Part shown: piece after piece, positions 58,536-64,000 of the stretch
Position numbering within the stretch: position 1 is the stretch's first letter
Layout: each line of letters starts with the position of its first letter
NCBI RefSeq assembly: GCF_022008365.1
Contig: NZ_JAIRBA010000001.1
Location: 124,001-188,000, forward strand
From: Aequorivita vitellina
GTDB lineage: Bacteria; Bacteroidota; Bacteroidia; Flavobacteriales; Flavobacteriaceae
Direction: 5' to 3'
DNA: 64,000 bases
The notes under the pieces: model-generated
The model's input: only the letters and a program-made list of their open reading frames with translations
Told to the model about the DNA's origin: nothing
The model's database searches: none
Made by a program: the position numbers and the translations under genes

Positions 58536-58566
58536 AACTCTCTTTCGTTTCTAGCGGAAGAGGGTT
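58536..58566 (+). terminator. Rho-independent terminator after mscL
   Basis: A 12-bp stem including two G-T pairs (58536-58547 with 58555-58566) closes a 7-nt loop and is followed by a T-rich run. Confidence 0.8.
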
Positions 58567-58596
58567 CTTTTTATTTAGCTATCAAAAGAAATTTTT

Positions 58597-59187
58597 ATGA
58601 GAAACAACTTGAGAATTTTTGGATTGATTTTTCTGCTCTTTACTTTTTCATTTTCACATGCACGTGAAAAAATAATTGTTATTGATGTGGGTCATGGCGG
58701 CAATGACAATGGATTTTCAATAGATGGGTTTATTGAAAAGGATCTTGTTTTTGAAATTGCCCTACAAATTGTTGCTTTAAATACAGAGGAAGATGTAAAA
58801 ATAATTTTAACTCGGGAAGGAGATTATCCTATGTCATTAAAAGACCGAGTGGATCATATAAACTCATTAAATGCAGATTATGTAATTTCACTTCACATTA
58901 ATTCAAATGAAGATGTTAGCGTCAATGGCTTCGATTTCTTTGTTAGTGCTAAGAATGCTGTAAGCGAAAAATCTAATGCGTTAGCGCAACGAATTGAAAA
59001 AACTATAGCCAGTGAATTCTCGAGCAATGGAATTAAAAATGCAAATCTTTTTCTTTTAAAAAATGTTTCGAATCCTGTCACACTTATTGAAATGGGCTAT
59101 TTAAGTAATCCGAAAGATTTTGCGTTATTAACTTCCGTGGCAGGACAAAATAAAATAGCTGAAGTAATTTACAATTCAATAAAGTAA
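58597..59187 (+). CDS. N-acetylmuramoyl-L-alanine amidase (Amidase_3)
   Basis: This 196-residue secreted enzyme removes the peptide stem from peptidoglycan. It has a signal peptide (residues 1-22, ending FSHA), then IVIDVGHGGND with zinc His33, the Glu47 ligand in FIEKDLVFE, the second zinc His in YVISLHINSN and the catalytic Glu in LIEMGYLSNP. It lacks an extra targeting domain and is shorter than AmiC, so it is a minimal AmiC/CwlM-type amidase. Confidence 0.93.
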   Translation: MRNNLRIFGLIFLLFTFSFSHAREKIIVIDVGHGGNDNGFSIDGFIEKDLVFEIALQIVALNTEEDVKIILTREGDYPMSLKDRVDHINSLNADYVISLHINSNEDVSVNGFDFFVSAKNAVSEKSNALAQRIEKTIASEFSSNGIKNANLFLLKNVSNPVTLIEMGYLSNPKDFALLTSVAGQNKIAEVIYNSIK

Positions 59188-59303
59188 CCTTTCATCTTAA
59201 TACGAAAAATTCGCAGTACAAAACCTAATTTTACCACAACTACTTTGTGTTCTTTGCCAAAAACTTTGCGACCTTTGCGGTTAATTAATTGAATCCCGAA
59301 ATT

Positions 59304-60293
59304 ATGAAATTAGCCTTAGTTGGTGCCACCGGAATGGTTGGCGAAGTAATGTTAAAAGTGTTAGCGGAACGCAATTTTCCCGTGGACGAACTGCTTTTGG
59401 TGGCTTCAGAAAGGTCTGTGGGAAAGGAAATTTCGTTTAAAGGCAAAACCATTTCAGTAATTAGTTTAAAAGACGCTGTTGCCGCAAACCCGGATATTGC
59501 ACTATTTTCGGCTGGCGGGAGCACATCGTTAGAATGGGCGCCAAAATTTGCTGAGGTTGGAACTACGGTAATCGATAACTCTTCCGCTTGGCGCATGGAG
59601 CCCGACAAAAAACTTATCGTTCCTGAAATAAACGCGCATTTGTTGACCAAAGACGATAAAATTATTGCCAACCCAAATTGCTCAACCATACAATTAGTGA
59701 TGGCTTTGGCACCACTTCATAAAAAATATAAAATGAAAAGGGTTGTAGTTTCCACCTATCAGTCGGTTTCGGGGACTGGTTTAAAAGCGGTTAAACAGAT
59801 GGAAAATGAAATGGCTGGAATTAAAGGGGAAATGGCCTATCCGTATCCAATCCATAAAAATGCTTTACCGCATTGCGATGTTTTTGAAGAAAATGGATAC
59901 ACCAAAGAAGAAATGAAACTGGCCCGCGAGCCTCAAAAAATATTAGACGATCGCACGTTTTCAATTACTGCAACTGCGGTGCGAATTCCTACTGCCGGGG
60001 GCCACAGCGAATCGGTAAATGTTCAATTTGAAAATGATTTTGAACTGGGCGATATTCGCAAAATGCTTCACGAAACTCCCGGCATTGTGCTTCAGGACAA
60101 TCCAGACACCAACACCTACCCGATGCCAGTTTACGCCCACGATAAAGACGATGTTTTTGTGGGAAGAATTCGCCGGGACGAAACACAGTCTAACACGTTA
60201 AATATGTGGATAGTAAGCGACAATCTTAGAAAAGGCGCGGCTACCAATGCAATTCAAATTGCAGAATATTTAATAGAAAATAAATTAGTTTAG
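59304..60293 (+). CDS. asd: Aspartate-semialdehyde dehydrogenase
   Basis: Asd reduces aspartyl phosphate to aspartate semialdehyde for lysine, diaminopimelate, threonine and methionine synthesis. The 329-residue protein begins MKLALVGATGMVGEVML (NADP loop). It has the catalytic Cys in ANPNCSTIQLV, YQSVSGTGLKAVKQM and the catalytic His in RIPTAGGHSESVNV. ATG 59304 matches the family start; a TTG 15 nt upstream adds MNPEI and is less likely. Confidence 0.97.
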   Translation: MKLALVGATGMVGEVMLKVLAERNFPVDELLLVASERSVGKEISFKGKTISVISLKDAVAANPDIALFSAGGSTSLEWAPKFAEVGTTVIDNSSAWRMEPDKKLIVPEINAHLLTKDDKIIANPNCSTIQLVMALAPLHKKYKMKRVVVSTYQSVSGTGLKAVKQMENEMAGIKGEMAYPYPIHKNALPHCDVFEENGYTKEEMKLAREPQKILDDRTFSITATAVRIPTAGGHSESVNVQFENDFELGDIRKMLHETPGIVLQDNPDTNTYPMPVYAHDKDDVFVGRIRRDETQSNTLNMWIVSDNLRKGAATNAIQIAEYLIENKLV

Positions 60294-60409
60294 ATTTTTA
60301 GGAAATACGTAGAAAGGTAACTAAAGAAATGTTAAAAAAACGCACATATTATAAAGGTGTGTTCTCTTTTTTTCAGTATCTTTAATAATTAACCGTAAAC
60401 GTAAAGCCT

Positions 60410-60790
60410 ATGAATTCAACTTTTACTAAAATCCTAAGAATCGTTTTAGGCTTGGGATTACTTTTTTTTGGACTGAGCAAATTGCTACACTTCAAGATTA
60501 TGCCAACGCATATTTACACGGGAGATGCAGCTATTTTTATTGACTCGCTCAGCAACACCGGCTATATTCTAATAGTTGTTGGAATTTTTGAAATACTTAT
60601 CGGTGCGCTATTAGTTTTTAATAAATGGGTGCCATTTGCACTATTATTGTTGGCGCCAATTACGGTAAACATTTTATTATTTCATCTATTTTTAGATACT
60701 CCAGGGCTCATTGCGGCTTTGGTTGTAGTGGTTTTAAATGTTATACTAATTTATAAGCATTGGAAAGTTTATAGACCACTATTTATTTAA
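60410..60790 (+). CDS. DoxX family membrane protein
   Basis: This 126-residue protein has four hydrophobic segments. The start TKILRIVLGLGLLFFGLSKLLHF, then YILIVVGIFEILIGALLVFNKWVP, is typical of DoxX proteins. The family includes thiosulfate:quinone oxidoreductase subunits and many small membrane proteins of unknown role. It stands alone between asd and an S9 peptidase gene. A palindromic hairpin region follows its stop. Confidence 0.85.
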   Translation: MNSTFTKILRIVLGLGLLFFGLSKLLHFKIMPTHIYTGDAAIFIDSLSNTGYILIVVGIFEILIGALLVFNKWVPFALLLLAPITVNILLFHLFLDTPGLIAALVVVVLNVILIYKHWKVYRPLFI

Positions 60791-60811
60791 AACACTCCCT
60801 TGGGAGAAATT

Positions 60812-60838
60812 AAAAGGCTTCATAAATAGAGGCCTTTT
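60812..60838 (+). terminator. Terminator-like hairpin after the DoxX gene
   Basis: AAAAGGC (60812-60818) pairs with GCCTTTT (60832-60838) and is followed by GCTTTTT. A smaller inverted repeat CTCCC-TT-GGGAG (60795-60806) lies just before it. Confidence 0.65.
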
Positions 60839-60873
60839 GCTTTTTAGTTTATTCACAGTTAAGTTAAAAGAAG

Positions 60874-60881
60874 TATCTTTG
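60874..60881 (+). promoter_or_regulatory. -7 promoter element for the S9 peptidase gene
   Basis: TATCTTTG matches TAnnTTTG and ends 24 nt before the ATG at 60906. Confidence 0.5.
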
Positions 60882-60905
60882 CATTTCGAAAAAAATTAAA
60901 ATCTT

Positions 60906-63068
60906 ATGAAGTTTTCAATCGTTCCTGCAATCTTTATCCTTGCTTTAGTTGGATGTAAAGAAGAGCAAAAAAAAGAAACAATTTCTGTGACTTATCCTCA
61001 AACAAAAAAAGTTGATACCGTAACTACCTATTTTGGTGTTGAAGTAAAAGACCCCTACCGCTGGTTAGAAGATGACCGCAGCGAAGAAACGGCTGCTTGG
61101 GTAAAAGCCGAAAATGAAGTAACTTTTGATTACTTAGAAAAAATTCCTTTTCGCGAAGAATTAAAAAAACGGCTGTCCGATCTTTGGAATTACGAAAAAG
61201 TTGGCGCACCATTCCACGAAGGAGACTATACTTATTTTTACAAAAACGACGGATTGCAAAATCAGTACGTTATTTATCGCTACAAAACGGGGGAAGATCC
61301 AAGTTCTGCGGAAGTATTTTTAGACCCAAATACATTCAAAGAAGATGGGACTATTTCATTAGGTGAAACCAGTTTTTCAAAAGACGGCAGCAAGTTAGCT
61401 TACAGTATTTCTGAAGGTGGCAGCGATTGGCGAAAAGTGCTCGTAATGAATACCGAAACAAAAGAATTGGTTGGCGATACATTAAAAGACATCAAATTTA
61501 GTGGCCTTTCTTGGAAAGCCGAAGACGGATTTTACTACTCTAGCTACGATAAGCCGAAAGGCAGCGAGCTCTCCGCAAAAACCGATCAGCACAAAGTGTA
61601 TTACCATAAAATGGGAACGCCACAAAGTGAGGACCAAGTAATTTTTGGGGCAACCCCCGAAGAAAAACACCGCTATATAAACGCTAGTGTAACCGAAGAC
61701 AACAACTATTTAATAATTAGAGCCAGTACTTCTACTTCTGGAAACAAACTTTTTATTAAAGATCTTACACAGCCAAATTCAAAATTTGTAACAATTTTAG
61801 ACAATACAGATACAGATACGTTTATTCTTGAAAACGTAGGCTCTAAACTTTACATTGTAACAAATATGAATGCACCGAACAAAAAAATTGTTACGGTAGA
61901 TGCTAAAAACCCAACCCCCGATAATTGGTCTGACTTTCTTCCAGAAACCGAAAACGTACTTTCACCAAGTACAGGTGGCGGCTATATTTTTGCAAATTAC
62001 ATGGTAGATGCAGTTTCAAAAGTAAAGCAGTATGATTACGACGGAAAGCTAATACGCGAAGTAGAACTTCCTGGCATTGGTTCCGTTGGTGGTTTTGGTA
62101 CTAAAAAGGAAGAAGAAGAATTGTATTACTCTTTCACCAATTACGTTACACCGGGCAGTATTTATAAGTACGATATTGAAAGCGGTACTTCTGAATTATT
62201 TATAAAACCCGAAATAGATTTCAACCCAGAGAATTTTGAAAGTCAACAAGTATTCTATACTTCCAAAGATGGCACCAAAGTACCAATGATTATCACCCAT
62301 AAAAAGGGGCTTAAAATGGATGGAAAAAATCCAACGATTCTTTACGGTTACGGTGGGTTTAATATTAGTTTAACGCCAAGCTTTAGTATTGCCAATGCAG
62401 TATGGATGGAGCAAGGTGGGATTTATGCGGTACCAAACCTTCGCGGAGGTGGCGAATACGGTAAAAAATGGCACGATGCAGGTACGCAGATGAAAAAGCA
62501 AAATGTATTTGATGATTTTATAGCCGCTGCCGAATATTTAATTGCAAACAATTACACCTCAAGCGATTATTTAGCAATTCGCGGAGGGTCAAACGGAGGT
62601 TTATTAGTTGGCGCAACAATGACGCAACGACCTAATTTAATGAAAGTAGCATTGCCTGCAGTAGGCGTTTTAGACATGCTTCGTTACCACACTTTCACCG
62701 CGGGAGCTGGCTGGGCTTACGACTACGGAACAGCCGACGACAGCAAAGAAATGTTTGAATATTTAAAAGGCTATTCCCCAGTACACAATGTAAAAGAAGG
62801 CGTTGCGTATCCAGCAACATTAATTACAACAGGCGATCACGACGATAGAGTAGTGCCAGCCCACAGTTTTAAATTTGCTGCTGAACTTCAAGCTAAACAA
62901 ACCGGAAACAACCCAGTTTTAATTAGAATTGAAACCGATGCCGGTCACGGCGCTGGAACGCCAGTAAGTAAAACTATTGAGCAATATGCAGATATTTTTG
63001 GCTTCACCCTTTTCAATATGGGTTTTGAAGAACTTCCCGAAAATATTAATAAAGATATCAAACAATAA
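60906..63068 (+). CDS. Prolyl oligopeptidase family lipoprotein (S9A)
   Basis: This 720-residue serine peptidase probably cleaves after proline in short peptides. The lipobox LALVGC has Cys17 and is followed by Lys-Glu-Glu, which resembles the flavobacterial signal for surface lipoproteins. [22 protein letters not shown] start, a beta-propeller (about residues 70-420) and a C-terminal hydrolase domain follow. The catalytic Ser562 lies in RGGSNGG, Asp in [12 protein letters not shown] and His681 in DAGHGAG. The length equals that of classical prolyl oligopeptidases. Confidence 0.95.
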   Translation: MKFSIVPAIFILALVGCKEEQKKETISVTYPQTKKVDTVTTYFGVEVKDPYRWLEDDRSEETAAWVKAENEVTFDYLEKIPFREELKKRLSDLWNYEKVGAPFHEGDYTYFYKNDGLQNQYVIYRYKTGEDPSSAEVFLDPNTFKEDGTISLGETSFSKDGSKLAYSISEGGSDWRKVLVMNTETKELVGDTLKDIKFSGLSWKAEDGFYYSSYDKPKGSELSAKTDQHKVYYHKMGTPQSEDQVIFGATPEEKHRYINASVTEDNNYLIIRASTSTSGNKLFIKDLTQPNSKFVTILDNTDTDTFILENVGSKLYIVTNMNAPNKKIVTVDAKNPTPDNWSDFLPETENVLSPSTGGGYIFANYMVDAVSKVKQYDYDGKLIREVELPGIGSVGGFGTKKEEEELYYSFTNYVTPGSIYKYDIESGTSELFIKPEIDFNPENFESQQVFYTSKDGTKVPMIITHKKGLKMDGKNPTILYGYGGFNISLTPSFSIANAVWMEQGGIYAVPNLRGGGEYGKKWHDAGTQMKKQNVFDDFIAAAEYLIANNYTSSDYLAIRGGSNGGLLVGATMTQRPNLMKVALPAVGVLDMLRYHTFTAGAGWAYDYGTADDSKEMFEYLKGYSPVHNVKEGVAYPATLITTGDHDDRVVPAHSFKFAAELQAKQTGNNPVLIRIETDAGHGAGTPVSKTIEQYADIFGFTLFNMGFEELPENINKDIKQ

Positions 63069-63071
63069 AAA

Positions 63072-63107
63072 AAAGGCCCCGCAAATAAATTTGCGGGGCT
63101 TTTTTTT
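63072..63107. terminator. Bidirectional rho-independent terminator
   Basis: A 10-bp GC-rich core (CCCCGCAAAT at 63077-63086 with 63089-63098) is flanked by A-tract and T-tract arms that extend the stem. It lies between the convergent S9 peptidase and gpsA genes. Confidence 0.9.
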
Positions 63108-64000
63108 AATTCAACTTTTCAGTTAATTTTTTAAATGTTTTCTTGGGGTCTTTGTTTTCATAAAGAATTCCGTAGACCGCATTTATAATTGGTGTTTTCG
63201 CCTTTTTCTTTCCTTTTTGTTGGTTTAATTTATAGGCGCTTTTTGTTGCGTAATAACCTTCAGCAATCATGCTCATCTCCAGTTGGGCGCTTTTTACTGT
63301 GTATCCTTTTCCTACCATGGTTCCGAAGAGTCTGTTTCTACTAAAAATGGAATAACCGGTTACAAGCAAATCGCCTAAATAGGCAGAATCGTTGATGTCG
63401 CGTTTCATTTTATGAACTTTTTTAACATACTTTTTCATTTCGCGAATGGCATTGCTCATCAACACACTTTGGAAGTTATCTCCATAGCCAAGTCCGTGTG
63501 CTATTCCCGCAGCTACCGCGTAAATGTTTTTAAGCATTGCAGCGTACTCTATTCCTAATACGTCGTCGCTTGTAGTGCAGTATATATAATCGCTGCTTAA
63601 AGCGTCTGCAATACGTTTTGCTTTTTCATCATCGGCGCTGGCTATTGTAAGGTAGGAGAGTCTTTCTAATGCAACTTCTTCGGCGTGGCAGGGACCGGAT
63701 ATTACGCCAATATTATTGAAGGGAACTTTATAATGTGTATTAAAGTGGTCGCCGACAATAAGGCTGGTTTCGGGAACAATTCCTTTAATAGCCGAAAACA
63801 CAATTTTATCTTCTAAAGAGACAGTCAATTTTTCTAACTCTGGGTGAAGAAAAGCAGAAGGAATTACGAATATGAGTATATCTGCATTAGTTACGGTTTC
63901 ATTTATGTCGCTACTGAGTTTTAATTGTTTTAAATTAAACTCTACCGAACTTAGGTAATTTGGATTGTGACCGTGCTTTTTAAGATGTTCCAAAGCATAA
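63106..64000 (-). CDS. gpsA: Glycerol-3-phosphate dehydrogenase [NAD(P)+], 5'-truncated by window edge
   Basis: GpsA makes sn-glycerol-3-phosphate from dihydroxyacetone phosphate for phospholipid synthesis. The frame stays open to the right edge, where the residues read YALEHLKKHGHNPNYLSS; about 30-35 N-terminal residues with the GxGxxG nucleotide loop are outside. Visible motifs are FSAIKGI, GVISGPCHAEEVA, GIEYAAMLKNIYAVAAGIA, the DLLVTGYS block and RNRLFGTMVGKG. A TTG at 63993 is not a real start. The gene ends against a shared terminator. Confidence 0.95.
   Translation of the reverse strand, partial: YALEHLKKHGHNPNYLSSVEFNLKQLKLSSDINETVTNADILIFVIPSAFLHPELEKLTVSLEDKIVFSAIKGIVPETSLIVGDHFNTHYKVPFNNIGVISGPCHAEEVALERLSYLTIASADDEKAKRIADALSSDYIYCTTSDDVLGIEYAAMLKNIYAVAAGIAHGLGYGDNFQSVLMSNAIREMKKYVKKVHKMKRDINDSAYLGDLLVTGYSIFSRNRLFGTMVGKGYTVKSAQLEMSMIAEGYYATKSAYKLNQQKGKKKAKTPIINAVYGILYENKDPKKTFKKLTEKLN

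Overview
The window comes from a bacterium of the Bacteroidota, almost certainly a member of the Flavobacteriaceae. It is AT-rich, and ribosome-binding sites are weak and A-rich. Many genes are preceded by the Bacteroidota -7 promoter element TAnnTTTG. Three proteins carry type IX secretion C-terminal domains, and several families are typical of this phylum (DUF4175, DUF4837, a TatA-type protein, delta-60 repeat proteins, and S9 and heparinase-like lipoproteins). I cannot name the genus with confidence. No rRNA, tRNA, CRISPR array or insertion sequence was seen, and no stretch longer than about 300 bases lacks a gene.

Layout. 1-5.8 kb: the 3' part of glnS, a YtxH/holin-like/small-protein operon, an SPFH protein, an outer-membrane barrel protein and gltX. 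6-12.8 kb: a DUF4175 protein, ybeY, mnmG and a methyltransferase. mnmG is bracketed by two 16-bp sites that match the ParB-binding sequence parS, so this segment is probably part of the chromosome-segregation centromere. 12.9-22.7 kb: mostly housekeeping and envelope genes (holB, pgk, a LysM lytic transglycosylase, a DUF4837 lipoprotein, tatA, an M23 peptidase, a GH3-family adenylating enzyme and a nucleoside-phosphorylase-like protein of unknown function).

22.7-44.7 kb is a surface polysaccharide locus. dTDP-L-rhamnose genes (rfbB, A, C, D) are followed by a Wzz-like protein, wecB and wecC (UDP-ManNAcA), glycosyltransferases, a flippase, two Wzy/ligase-like membrane proteins and a WecG/TagA-type transferase. 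A YafQ-type toxin-antitoxin pair sits between rfbB and rfbA and is flanked by 21-bp direct repeats. A GH63-like lipoprotein and, on the opposite strand, a secreted leucine-rich-repeat protein, a heparinase II/III-like lipoprotein and a methyltransferase interrupt the locus. These could trim or remodel the polymer the locus makes.

44.7-64 kb: mixed core genes. They include a 2OG-Fe(II) oxygenase, queD, lpxH, recJ, two tandem secreted delta-60 proteins with nearly identical 3' ends, a CMD-family protein, an AAA ATPase, rsmI, tdk, alr, mscL, an amidase, asd, a DoxX-like protein, an S9 peptidase and the 3' part of gpsA at the right edge.

Several start codons were moved downstream of the longest open frame because a promoter element, a parS site or a family N-terminus excludes the longer form. 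The best leads are the parS pair around mnmG, the toxin-antitoxin insertion in the rhamnose operon, the polysaccharide-degrading lipoproteins inside a synthesis locus, and an uncharacterised protein with a nucleoside-phosphorylase-like C-terminus. I did not find a convincing wholly new multi-gene system.
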